Positions 48,031 through 60,400 of a DNA stretch of 64,000 nt are shown in pieces. Positions within the stretch are counted from its first letter, which is position 1. The number at the start of each line of letters is the position of its first letter. This stretch comes from Rhyacichthys aspro (Eukaryota > Chordata > Actinopteri > Gobiiformes > Rhyacichthyidae). The translations under genes were made by a program, and so were the position numbers. A model generated the notes under the pieces. That model had not been told where the DNA came from, ran no database searches, and was given only the letters and a program-made list of their open reading frames with translations. The DNA is taken from positions 9,941,905-10,005,904 of the forward strand of contig CM072161.1 of assembly GCA_036850595.1 (NCBI GenBank), given 5' to 3'.

Positions 48031-48142
48031 GCTCCGCCTTCTTCTTCTTCAGCGGTGCCTTACGTAAACGTCTTCACGTTTTGTATTACTGCCACCATCT
48101 GGATCAAAGTGGTATAGGAGATCACAGGACCGGTAGCTTTGT

Positions 48143-48178
48143 ATACATACATGCATACATACATACATACACACACAC
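48143..48178. repeat. (ATAC)n / (AC)n microsatellite
   Basis: Imperfect ATAC tetranucleotide repeats pass into AC dinucleotides, between the kif4a promoter and the piggyBac relic. Confidence 0.9.
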
Positions 48179-48396
48179 CACTGAAGGAAAATAATATAAT
48201 AACAAGAAAAAGAAAGAAACAAACAGAATCTAATTTTCATCAGGTTTCTCTTTATAAACAAATTTCCATGTGCCAGTAGAAAACTTTTGAGATTACAAAA
48301 ATAATTTAGTTATTTTACATGAACTCAAACAGTTTTGTTTGCCTAAAGTTTACAGTGTCTATGTTACAGGTGTTTATATTTGTCCATACCTATTTT

Positions 48397-50180
48397 TTAG
48401 CTGTGGTAGTCTCCAAAATAATTTCTGTCTACCTGAAGACAGAGCCCAACATTGCACAGCTTACACCTCCAAGGTGTGCTTCTTTTGCAAATAGTACACT
48501 GTTTCCTCCTTCCAAAGATGTCTTTTGTCTTCTTTCAGTGCCCTCTTTTTTGTTGGTGGGGGCAGGAAGGTGTCTTTCAGTGGGAGGCCGAGGTGGGCCA
48601 GCCAGTGGCACACCAAGCAGCTCTGCACACAGCTCCTCCTGGAAAGCCTGGCGAGTCATGAGCTTCTGATTCTGCAACTTGCTGAGCTCCTTGTGCAAAA
48701 TGAAACTATTGGTGACAGCAGTGTCTACCAGGTGCTAAAAGACTATCATTGTCCATCTTCTTGTTTTCCTGAGCACCGACTTTGTTCCCAGCATCTGGTC
48801 TGAGGTATCAACTCCCCTCATGTATTTGTTATATTCACCCACAGCGGTGGGTCTGGGTATAGGGATCCACTGATTTTGCCCATCACTGTTCTTCTGCCAC
48901 CGTAGGACAGTCTCCCCTGTGTATACAGGATGGATAGTGGAACACGCAGACACTTCTCTGGTGTCCATCCATTTGACGAACAGCAGCTCACCATCCCGTA
49001 TCCACCTGATGGAACCTCTTTTTGATTTTTTATTCAGGGCATTTTCCTCTGTTGTTGGGACACCAACTCTGCACTGGCGGTAAGTGCCACAAGCCCCAAA
49101 CCCCTGTTGGCTCAGGTGACGGAAGAGGAGCGGGCTAGTATAAAAATTTAACTTTAGTCCCCATTTTGTTGGTTTATTCTTCATGTACTACTTAATTTTT
49201 ATCCTGGCCTTAGTGGCAACCATTCTTTCATTTACCGATATTGCTGTTTAGGATGATAAACACTTTTGCAGTGGATTCTGATCACGTCAAGGACTTTTTG
49301 GAGTGGGTCATAGTCCTCTGTCCCTCTGTTTACTGCATCCTCCTCCGGATCACTCATATGTAGGTTTGAGGAGATTGCAGGGAACCTATCTCTTGGCATC
49401 ACTGAGGCTAGAAAGGGCACCTGAAAAATTGTTTTTTTTTCTCCAAAAGTCGGAAATCTTGTATCTGGTAAGTTGCAGACAGACATAAATAGCAACATGC
49501 CCAGGTATTTTGTCAGCTCCTCTGGGGTGATGTCTTTCCATGGAAACTTTTTTCCCATTGCCAGTTTGTTCCTGGCATATTTGTTTGTGTTTGTACACAA
49601 GAGTTTCATGTCCTCCATGTAAAAAAAAAAGACTAAAGATGTCAACTGGTGCATGAGTGCCAGAAGTAAGAGGAGGTTGGACACCAGGGCAACGCTTGGG
49701 GATGAATCGGGGTGGGTGAGGGTTGGCGGTATCAGGGTCTGCCTCCGTTTACCAGGCCTCTTGAGGTCTAATCGGTGACCGGCTACGTGGGGCATCTCCA
49801 GCAGCATCAGCTCCACTCCTTCGGCCACGCATATGACTCCTTCCCAACCTTGTATCTCTGCTGCTACTGTTGACTGGCCCTTCATCAGGAGAATCACTAA
49901 AAATATGAATATATTTGATAAAATTTATACAAAAGAAATCCTTTGTATTTCTAGAAAAAATTTACAAAACAGCATACAAATAGGTAAGTCATAAATAAAA
50001 CACGGAAAAAATGAGCAATTTGAGTCAAAGCCAATAAACAAAATTGTTGTTGTATCTGGTGTATACAAACTGTATTACTTACTGTAGTTGAGATGGAGAC
50101 AATCCACCATTTTCCTCGTGGCTATCCTCCTCCCCAAGTCCCGTCGGGGCTATCCTCTCACTCATAGATTCCCTTGACAT
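48397..50180 (-). pseudogene. Inactive piggyBac transposase (PGBD-like)
   Basis: Minus-strand homology runs from MSRESMSERIAPTG (start about 50180) through an intron-like gap or divergent spacer to DPDTANPHPPRFIPKRC, KLLCTNTNKYARNKLAMG, PEELTKYLGMLLFMSVCN, the core, MRGVDTSDQM and a C-terminal cysteine-rich finger (CTICKRSTPWRCKLC) with a stop at 48397-48399. It is broken. The frame shifts several times (for example near 49235 and 49775), a TAG interrupts at 49188-49190, and about 70 codons are missing at 49148/49149, where KWGLKL abuts NFYTSPLLF. Of the three catalytic aspartates, the first is Asn (SVNERMV, 49230-49232), the second falls in the deletion, and only the third (RGVDTSDQ) remains. 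I could not identify terminal inverted repeats or flanking TTAA. Confidence 0.85.
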
Positions 50181-50199
50181 TTCCCACCACTATTTACAA

Positions 50200-53100
50200 A
50201 GTCATTGACAAAGAAATCTATAAAAACAAGTACTATAGCTAAAAAGACAATTGCAAACACGGCAAAAAATGCGATCTAAAACAAGGCAGAAATGGCAAAA
50301 ACACGATCGAGACACTTCAGAACAAATACTAAGACTATTATTTACAAGATTCAGATATTTACAGAGAAAACACCGCTAAAGGCATGCTAAATCTCCGGTG
50401 AAACACTCACGTTGCCTCCAGCTCTGCCAAACCTACCCGCTCAACCCCGCCCCACATGACATTCCACTCATTACCGTATTGTGTGTAATAGCATTCGAAA
50501 GCCCCGTTTCTGAGCTTTCATGCGCGGCTTGAATTATTTTGATAGAATAAAGTAGCGAAGACTTACGGTAATTTGAATCAAGCCATACTGAGGATTTCTC
50601 CTCTTGTCAAATAGATTCCCTGTATTTCCTTTTCCATATTATTTAGATATAATAACTGCAACACTGGCAAAGAGTCCTGTGAGACTGACATTCACATTGT
50701 TTTAAAGAATGTAGAATACAAATTTAATAGCTACTTATCAACTGATGAAAAATTGCAAGTGAGTGACTTTTCTGTTATGGCTGTAATAGAAAGGTCATTA
50801 CTCAGGCAGCCAAACGGAAAACAGCTGAGTCCAGAAAAGTGATGACAAGGTTTCTGCTGGGAAGCATGTGCTAGTCTGCAATAAATATTTTTACAAACCC
50901 TTCCACATATTTTCTTGATGCTAAAATAATATTGCACAAGTATTCTAAGTCTTTATAGGTGTTTTGACAGTAAAAGTTGGAGAAAGCAAACCGTGATTAG
51001 CCCTTTGTATGCCCTTTAACATCTGTGTGATAATTAAAAACCAGAGATATGTCTCATTGGATGATTATTTGTAAGATATATCACAAAAAGAAAGTGTATT
51101 GACTGAATAGCGTCATTTTAGTTTTTGCTTTCAGCTTATTATTAGAGGTGTGATACTGAACTTTTTAACTTTCCGAGACAAAATAAATAAATTAACTGGC
51201 CACGTGAGAATGAAATAAATCTCAAAAACAGAGAGGTATTGAATGTAGTTATTGATCAACAATTCAAAGAGACGCCATGTGCTGCGGAAAGAAAAAAAAA
51301 TTATTATGAACTTCACTTGTTTGTTTGACATACTCAGTCCCTGTGCTGTCTCAGAGGTGAGGGAGTTCGGCCTCTCCTGTGGGATATTCCTTACACAGCT
51401 GAATAGAAACAGCACATGTTCAATATTTTTACACAGCAACTGCATCCTTGTTTGCTTTAACCCACCTTGTTTGCTTTAACCCACTTATATCTTGGTCTCC
51501 TTTAGCTGATATTTGTCCTGCTCTTTGTCCTTTTAAAGAGGATAACAAGACTCACTGTACTGTATTACCCATGATCTTGTCAATTTATTTTAGTAAAGCA
51601 TACTCTACTTGACCATTGATTGATTTCAGTTTCTTAATTCTCCAAACTTTACAGTTAGTTGCTTATTCTCATATATGTTCCATCATCTTACATAAACATA
51701 TGTTAATTATCTGTGTGGTAAGGACATATATAACCTATAAAACTAAAGAAACGCCAAAGAAAACTACAAAAACTTTCAAGGGCAACCGTTTTTGTGGTTG
51801 TTTTACATGAGCAAGGCCATACTAGAGATAGAACACGATGAAAGGTGATGATGGTGGTAGGATACATGGGACATAACTAGGCATCTGAAATTTCAAGGAA
51901 TAATACTGTTTTGTTCATTTGCAAATAAAATAGCACCCTAGTCTGCTCTCACACCATCCACCAAAGTGTGTTGACCTATATTGTAGTCATTTTTGAGCAT
52001 GAGTTAGGGCATGACCATCAGCTGATCCAATGATAAAATAGCGTATTATCACTAATTATGTCCACTAAAGGCCTATAAAAGAAAAGGAAAGAATAACTAT
52101 AGGCTTTAGGGGTCCCTATAGCATACGTGAATCACAGATGAATAGTCCACAGGCCCATACTTGATACTGCCTTTTAATCTCAAGTTCTCATTGTTATAAT
52201 GTTATTGACGATGACAGAGAGAGTTAAGAGAGAGACCACTGAAGGTATTCATCAGTCATTTTACTAACTACTTTTCTTCCATGCACGCACACATGCGTCA
52301 AACGTCACGAGCACGCATGCTTTCAGAGCGTCGAACATTTTTTTCTTATTGCAAATTTGATACCCCGATAAGCTACGCATTATGAGCAGAAAAAAGGCGC
52401 AACCCATTTTCTGAATCCGGATCCGACGTGCCGACGACAGCGATGCCTGTGCCCACAGACTGTTCACAGGGCTTTTACCCGAACAGCACTCAATGGTAGC
52501 AGCTGAGAGACGGGTGCGGAGCGAGGGTTGCTAAACCCGGAGGATTTCTCACGACTCACGGACGAGAATGCTCTTCTAAATGTATCCCCTTAAACGGATG
52601 ACAGCCTCCAAACAAACCTACACTGAAAACTTTGAGCTCAACATCTGACGTGGGGGTGTTATTGAGATTTACTAAGCAGGTCCAAGTGCAGGCATGATGC
52701 AGGTGCAAACTGTGGGCTAACGTTTCTGAAATGACTTGCTCGGCGCTGACGCGGTTCATTGTGCCATGCCAACCCCGCATTGTCAGATGCCATTTTACTC
52801 TGCTTTATCCCAGCCTCTGGAATTCCAACATAGCGGGCCTGTCGTGTAATTAGAAGTTCGCAAGGCAGTAGCAAACTGGTGCAATGAGAGCCTACGCTGT
52901 CCAAGTAATTGTGCGCAGTTTGGGCTGAAGCCTATGGGTCCTGCGAACTCGAGCTCCCGACTTCCACTTGGTGAGGTGTGCAGAGGAGCTACAGCACCCA
53001 GGCTGTCGGCTTCACATCTGGACCGCCTGCCTACTGTCATCTGCGGCCTGCTTGGAGGAGGCACTGACTAAACTTGTGTGTGTTTGAGGGACCGACTGCC

Positions 53101-53260
53101 TTTGTTGTGTCGTGTTCAGGAGGAAGGGCTGTATATTAGGCTAGGACTAGACTGAAACGCCGAGGTCCAAAGCTGTAGTGGGCTGACTGAGTACCACTCG
53201 AGGCAAAACGCTTGAAAAGCTATGAATATTGCTTAGCGGAGCAACGCATTTTAAGGCGGC
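50200..53260. other. piggyBac relic to ammecr1 spacer
   Basis: No supportable gene. The left part may include the piggyBac 5' end. From about 52.3 kb the sequence becomes richer in GC and CpG, leading into the ammecr1 promoter and 5' UTR. Confidence 0.45.
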
Positions 53261-53457
53261 GCTAGGGTGACATTGCAGTGTTCTCGATATCGGTTATTTC
53301 GTCGTCAGACAAAAAAAATAAAAGCGTGAAAGTGGAGTATTGTCCGTCATACGTCTCAGCGCAGTGGGATTTGTACGTCTGGTCGGCGTTGCCCCCCGCC
53401 CTTCCCGCGGTGACGGTGATGGGTCGGAAGCGGTGTGTCGGTGCAGATTGTTCCAAG

Positions 53458-56400
53458 ATGGCGGCCGGGTGCTGCGGGGTGAAGAAGCAGAAACTGTCGG
53501 GATCTCCCGGGTCGGGGGGTCCTGGCGGGGTGGGGGCGGGGAGCGGGGCACTGGCAGGAACCGGACATTGTGGCTCGGACTTGGGGATTGGCTCCTCGGC
53601 GACAGTAGCAGCAGCGGGGAGTGTGAGTAGAGCGAACGGCCTGGGGGGAGCCGGGGGCAGCGTGAGCGGCGGTGGTGGTAGTAGCAGCGGTAACAGCGGC
53701 ACAAGCACTCTGTCCCCAGCCCCGGCCGGGTACTCCTCCTCTGGTCTCTCCCCAAGTCTCAGCCCTGGACCTGGCTCGGGAAGTGGAGGCAGAAAAATGG
53801 TTGTCTCGGCGGAGATGTGCTGCTTCTGTTTTGACGTGCTTTATTGCCATCTTTACGGATACCAGCCTCCGAGAACACCCAGGTTTACAAACGATCCCTA
53901 GTGAGTATTTTTATATAGTCTTTTGTTGTTGCTGCTGCACATTAAACCTCTTTGGTATATCCTCTCAACAAATGTCTGCTGCTACTCACCTCAAATGCCT
54001 GTTTTAAGATTGTGTTTTTGCACCAGTAACACAGATTGCCACACCAAAACAACTCTCTACTTAAAACATATTTGATGTCAGAACTCGACATTACAGTTTT
54101 AATTTCACCAAGTTAGCGTTTCGGGCCTTGTCAGAGATAGGCTGCACTGGCCTGCAGCTACATTAGCATAAAGCCAAGTGTTATTGTCATTATGAATATG
54201 TTTTTGCTAAATGTGTTTCTTGTCATTAGACGCGGTATAAGTTGACCTTAGATTGATCTTATTTGGGGATTCCGTAAAAGAAAAAGATAACTTATGACAG
54301 TGTTTTAAACTCCGAGTAGCATCGGCTAATATTATATGGCTAACTCTATCCGCTTCGTGAGCTAACGCTACAGCTAACCAGAAGAGAAAAAGGGTGGAAC
54401 GAAAAGATAACATCTCCTAAAATGTCACAGACGTGCCCCTTCTTCTTCATAAATGCAATGTAAAGGATTAAGACAGTGAATTAAACGGCTGTCATCAATG
54501 GTTGTAAATTTAATAGTTGTTTTCAATTAACTTTGTATGGCCACACTCGTTAGCTTTGTTAGCTAGGTGTGCTACCACAGTTTCGGTAGCACCAAGAGAG
54601 TCTTGTCAATTTAATTGTATGTAAATCAAACAGTCCCCCTAATATCACATCTAGATCATTTTGGTGTAATCCTAGAGTTCAGAGTGTGTTATGTTTATGT
54701 CAGACGAGTGTCATACTGAAATTTGTGGAGAAACAACTCGACACATCGTTAGCTTCCATCAACAAAGAAAAAATTGGTTGGTGAGACTCGGGAATTCCCT
54801 ATCGTTTTAGGGTATGTAACTAAAAGTACATTTGTGCAGCGTAAAATAAAAATGTTTGGCGAACATGCCATTTGGCTGCCTGAAGGACCTACAGTCAAGA
54901 GCCGACATATTTACCGTATTCATGTTTTTTTTATTTACTAACCAGAATGTCTACTGAAACCTCATAACCCCACCTTAAAGAGCGTTGTAACATGACACCA
55001 TATGACCAGGGAACATTTTACATACAGTTCAGCCCGCACAGATACTCTTTACATACCAATGTATTGATGTATAGCACCTACTGCCCTTTCTGATTACTGA
55101 TTAAAAAAACGTTTTGTACTGTTTGTATATTTGTGCTTTTTCCACGCTCTGATATAATATATATTAAAAAATAAAAACATTTGCTCTTTACTGCCCATTC
55201 ACTGTAATATTATCATAAAAAAAGAAACTGTCTATAATTTATAGGGTGAATATTTTTCCCTTTTATAAAGTAGAATTGCAATTAACTGGTACAGGAATTG
55301 CATCAGTGGTAAAATTGAGCTCTGAACTGTTGATTATTTATTCATTACACCTGTATCAATAGCACACTGCTGCTGGATTGAATCAATTGTATTTAAAATA
55401 TTCAGAAACAGAAGTTATTTGGTGAACACAACCTTTGACCAACCAGTCTTGCTGAAAATCCCCGCCTTGTCTTTTTAGTTTAATAACAACCTATAATCCC
55501 AAGAGACGTTTTTGCACTCTTGTATGCTTAACCTGAGTGTCTTACAAAATTAAGTCACTGAATTATAAAGAATAGGTCAAATAGCCATACTAACTACAGT
55601 TTAAATTAGACATGACATCAACTGTCAACTAGCAGCTAGTAGCATATGTCACATGCCTATCACCTTAATTTAGCCTATTAAGATCCTTGTTAGTAGGCTA
55701 AGTGGCATGACAAAAAACAGCCAAACTGGGATTATCTTCATGTTAGGGTTTTAAATGCATGAAAAACAAGGCACGGTGAAAGCCAAAATTTACTTTACAT
55801 TATTATACTCATTACACATCACAAGAAAAGCTTCAATGGTGTACTGACACAATTTAAAAAAGTAACTTGTATGAATTGTGCCTGGGTTTTTTAATCTTTA
55901 ATCTTAGCTTTTTAATTTTAACCAAAGCCAGCTATATTGTTAAAACCTTGTTCCTTTGGTTCAGCTTAAGTAACAGCGATCAGTGAGTGTTAATTTTTAT
56001 TATATTACAAAAGTCCTCACTCATGTTGTATATCAAACAATAAGACCAACAATCATTAATGTTTGCAGACATAACTGTTATAGCTTAGCTGAGTCAACAA
56101 GCTGTCTTCATTTGTCTTGTGTTTCAGTCCGCTGTTTGTCACATGGAAAATAGGCAGAGACAAGCGGTTGAGGGGTTGTATAGGTACATTTTCTGCCATG
56201 AATCTGCACTCAGGACTCAGGGAGTACACCCTTACTAGGTAAGCAAAATTATGACATGTCAGTAAATAATGGCCCATGTAAATTAAAACAAACTTTATAT
56301 ATTCACAATTTACACTAAATTCCTGTACATTAAAGCAACACTATGTAACTTTTTAGGATCTATAACCACAAATTCACAGGGCTGTTACCCCGATGTAGAT

Positions 56401-57438
56401 TTGTGCTAATAGGGTTTCTGGCAGGACGTGTTGCATGCCCCGTCAGTCAAGGCTTACATAAATTATTTTCAAAATGATTTTGGTTAAAAAGTTACATAGT
56501 GTGGTTTTAAGGCGGAAATTCAATGGGTTATTACTGGTTTATGAGCTGCTCTTTGTGAGGATATAGTAAACTTTCTTCTGTCACATCTAGTGCCCTTAAA
56601 GACAGCCGCTTTCCCCCAATGACAAGGGATGAGCTGCCTCGCCTCTTCTGCTCAGTGTCTCTTCTCACCAACTTTGAAGACGTCGGTGATTACCTTGACT
56701 GGGAGGTAAGACATTTTATAAAATCTCTCCTAATATATTTGTTTGTTTGTTGTCCATAACTTTTTGGAATCACATGATTGACCAGATTACAATTCTTGAA
56801 TTCTAGGTGGGTGTCCATGGAATTAGGATAGAGTTTTTCAATGAAAAAGGATCAAAGCGCACCGCCACCTACCTACCAGAGGTTGCAAAGGAGCAAGGTG
56901 AGATCCTTGTGTCTATCCAGTAATCCTAACTCTTCCTTACTGAATAATTTCTTTGGAAACTTAACTTTCGTTGTTAAATCTTTGTCTTTTAAGGTTGGGA
57001 CCACATTCAAACCATAGATTCCTTACTTCGAAAGGGAGGTTACAAAGCTCCCATCACAAATGATTTCAGGAAGACCATTAAGTTAACCAGGTAAGATATA
57101 ATCCATTATAATCCCCTAGTGACAGATACATACGGATAGTACAGATTAAAATAGACTGCGGCGGTAGTAAAAAGTAGTCTCTGTCGACACCGAGAGAGTT
57201 TCTGATGCACCCAGTGTGACGTTGTCTAACAGTTATCTGCAGGAAATGAGGTTATATTGAAGATGGAACGGCACAGTGAGTTGTCAGCTCAACAACTCCT
57301 CCTAACACTTTCCTCATTCTCAGGTACCGTAGCGAGAAGATGACAATGGGTTATGCAGAGTACATCGCCCACCGCCAACACCACCACTACCAGAACGGCA
57401 TTGGGCACCCTCTACCACCCTACAACCATTATTCCTGA
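53458..57438 (+). CDS. ammecr1: AMMECR1 nuclear protein
   Basis: Six exons (53458-53900, 56128-56238, 56591-56705, 56807-56897, 56994-57090, 57324-57438) sum to 972 bases, 323 residues, ending PPYNHYS. The start MAAGCCGVKKQKLSG matches the mammalian protein. The N-terminal 120 residues are low-complexity Gly/Ser/Pro. The conserved AMMECR1 domain follows: KMVVSAEMCCFCFDVLYCHLYGY, WKIGRDKRLRGCIGTFSAMN (with the signature LRGCIGTF), RFPPMTRDELPRL, DWEVGVHGIRIEF, ATYLPEVAKEQGWDHIQTID and the tail EYIAHRQHHHYQNGIG. The domain is found from archaea to humans; its biochemical activity is not established, and loss in humans causes a multi-organ developmental syndrome. The first exon sits in a GC-rich island. 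The frame is also open upstream to an ATG at 53278. Confidence 0.96.
56330..56510. mobile_element. 181-bp MITE in ammecr1 intron 2
   Basis: The left end (56330-56355) reads TTAAAGCAACACTATGTAAC and on. The reverse complement of the right end (56485-56510) is the same 26-mer with two differences. There is no coding capacity. The size, terminal inverted repeats and intronic position fit a non-autonomous DNA transposon; I cannot assign a superfamily. Confidence 0.75.
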
Positions 57439-60400
57439 CAGCGAGCCGCATGACCAATCATTGGACCTCTCCGCGGACCTTTTCCCAGGAGAGCCTGCCC
57501 CCTCCTGGTCTAGCTATTTCTACTACTGTACCATTTTATGATGATAGTTTCCGTTGCCATGCTGGTCGTCTGTTTAGACATTGACATGGCAACGGGGTGG
57601 CAACAGAGCATCATTTGATCAGGCAAGAAAATCCTCATTTTCTTTATTGTTTGCCTGTGGTTAAGTTTTTGCAGCATATATACCTATATCTATAACCCCC
57701 CATTGATTCTTTTGAAATTAAATAAGTAGATTTTATTACTCTTAAGTCTTTTAAGCAAACCTAATCAGGTTTTTGATTCTGTGGATGGAAAGAAATCTCT
57801 TAAGGTGATTAGCGCTAATCTTTTTTAGGCTTTGCTACTATTTAACATTGACTAAAATCATTTTTGCTTCTTTTTTCCTTTTCTTACTATGAAGACATGT
57901 ATACCATGTAGCAAGGCAACTGCAGTTCTCAAAGGCTGTGTCTTACCTATTACGATTCCTCTCAAAAAAAAAAAAAAATAGAAAAAGATTTGCCTGGTGA
58001 GGTTGGTTTAGCCTTGTAAACGCTTGTAGTGTTGTAGTTTGAGGTATATATTGGGATTTGTATACTCCAAAGTTTAGATTGTAGGATTGTGATGCCTCTT
58101 AATCAGCAGATGCTGGTAGTGTTTATTGTTAGAGCTCACAGTCATGTGTTTGTATTTCTGTGTGTGGATAAAGACATTCGGCCTGCCAGAAGATGAAAAC
58201 TAGGGTCAATTAGAAATTGGATATTGTTTCCCCATTGAGATGTTTGATTCCTACATGACCATTTTGAGTAGTTTAATGTTTTGTGGTGGAACTAGTTAAT
58301 CTTGAACAGGATAGGTTTGGCTTTTATTAGTTTTATTTTATGTTGTAAACCTATCCGGAAAAATCCAGAGAAAGCCATTTTGTGTGATAATCATATCTGC
58401 ACAAATGATTTAATTATCAACAGAAAATGCTACAGGCAGATGTGATGCCCTCCTTTTAGGGGCGCATGTCTTTGATTAAAGAAGTGGAGAGGGCTTTTGC
58501 TGTTTTTGGAGGAAAAAAAAGCCTAAATAATGCTTTGATTTAAATACACAGTGTTTGTTGGTTTCTCAGTTTACTGGCAGGGAGTCACATGACAGGGATG
58601 CTCTAACTTCTTAAAGCCATAATCTCTTGCTCCACACTTTGTAAGTGTCATTTGGCTCAGAGTATTTGCATTTAGCACCACATAGCTGGTAAGCTATGTA
58701 ATATATATTTCATGTGTGAATGCAAACTTGCACCAGCCAGTCTCATACATGCTTGTCCAACCTTGCGTCATTTAACCTGTAACATTGTGTCGTAGTGGAA
58801 AGTTTGTCTTGCCTTTTTCAGATTCTAGCTAACCATTGACACTAGAGAAGTATGATGTACACAAATAGTCTTTTTGAATGAGAAAAAAAACACCACTTAA
58901 CGCACAAAGTATGTGATCTAATTAACATGTTTGTCATTTAGCAGTGCATGTCATTGTGTTTGTTCAGACTCGCACAGTAGCAGTTATGAAGCTGGTCATT
59001 GAAACTCACTACTCTTCTCTTCGAAATGTTCGGCTGTTCAGTGACCTAACAGAAAAAAACTGGTCTGTTTTGTCAGCAGTGTGGCAGTAGGTTCAAGGAA
59101 ACGCACTTAAATTTGTTGTATTAAAATCTTTGCATAGGGCCAGGTGGTGTGCAATTAAAAGCCATTTCCCAGTCGAATATTCCTTGTCGTCACATCCACA
59201 CACACAGTTAGTGGGATTTATTGATGAGGATTTTCATGAGAACTGCTTGATTGGGGCTTTGGTTTTAGTTTTTGCAAACTGGAATTTTTGAGAGGTTCTT
59301 GATACTTGACCAACATCTTTCTTTGTAACAGCCTTTACTAACTGACAGGTCATTTTTCTTTATGCAAAATGTCAAGGGCTTTTGGCACTCCATCCACAGT
59401 TACCCGAAATGACCCACATTTAAGTTGTGTTGCCTTAAATGAATGATTTAATAAATGATGAACCAGTAGATGAAATTGAATGTTCCTCTGTCCCATGGTT
59501 TGTACCTATCCTATCTTTACACCACAGGATAGCAATGGGATGATGTTTTCCTCACTTAAATGCTAGTGCTTATACTACTCTAGTGTTCTGAATGCCTGCA
59601 GCCTCTTGTTTCCTTAAGTCTTACTGAGCTGCTGGACCTCCATACTTTCAGATTTGCCACAGACAGACTCCAAGAACTCTGTCTGTGAAGATAATGTTGC
59701 ACACTGTGGCGTTGCCCAAATACTCAAACCATGGGATATAATGCCTGAGTGAAAAGACACTACATGAGGAACATTTGGAGATTCATCTCCTGGTCTATTA
59801 AATACAGCACAACCTGAATTTTACTGCTGCAAAACCAAATTGACCATGCTCTTTTACATATATGTTGTTGTATACACATGCAATGTATTTAGTTGCATGT
59901 ATGTATCAATATGAGACCTATGGTTTTATCCATGATATGCTTGATCTATGGCTTAGACACTCTTATTAACCATTAAGAGATTTAAAAGACAAATATGGTG
60001 CTATCGGACCTCATATTGGGGTGGTCACAGCTCGTGACTGGTCATGCGGACTCATTTATCATATCATATACTTTAAGATGCTACGTGTAAGATTTTCTCT
60101 CTAATATATTGCTGTGAAATGAGCTATGACAGCACATTTGTAATGTGAATCATGTGACTGTCACCAAAACAAACAGTAGCCCTAAGAATCATATTTCTGT
60201 CCACTGTGGGATTTGGGATCAATTCCCTATGGGAAAAACAGAAGAAGTCCCACCAGCAAACAAGTCCACAGGGCTACAGAATGTACTGTTATTAGGATTT
60301 AACAGCGACATACGGAGAGAAAATCTTATGTGTTACCTTTAATATCCTTGATATATGCAGATCTGTTCAACAGGTGTTTTTGTTTCCTACCAGTGCAAGT

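Noticed and set aside
48735..49897. Two long minus-strand frames as an intact host PGBD gene
   Set aside because: Catalytic residues are missing and frameshifts, a stop and a deletion break the frame.
53262..53850. Long minus-strand and shifted frames rich in Pro/Ser/Ala
   Set aside because: Shadows of the GC-rich, Gly/Ser-coding first exon of ammecr1.
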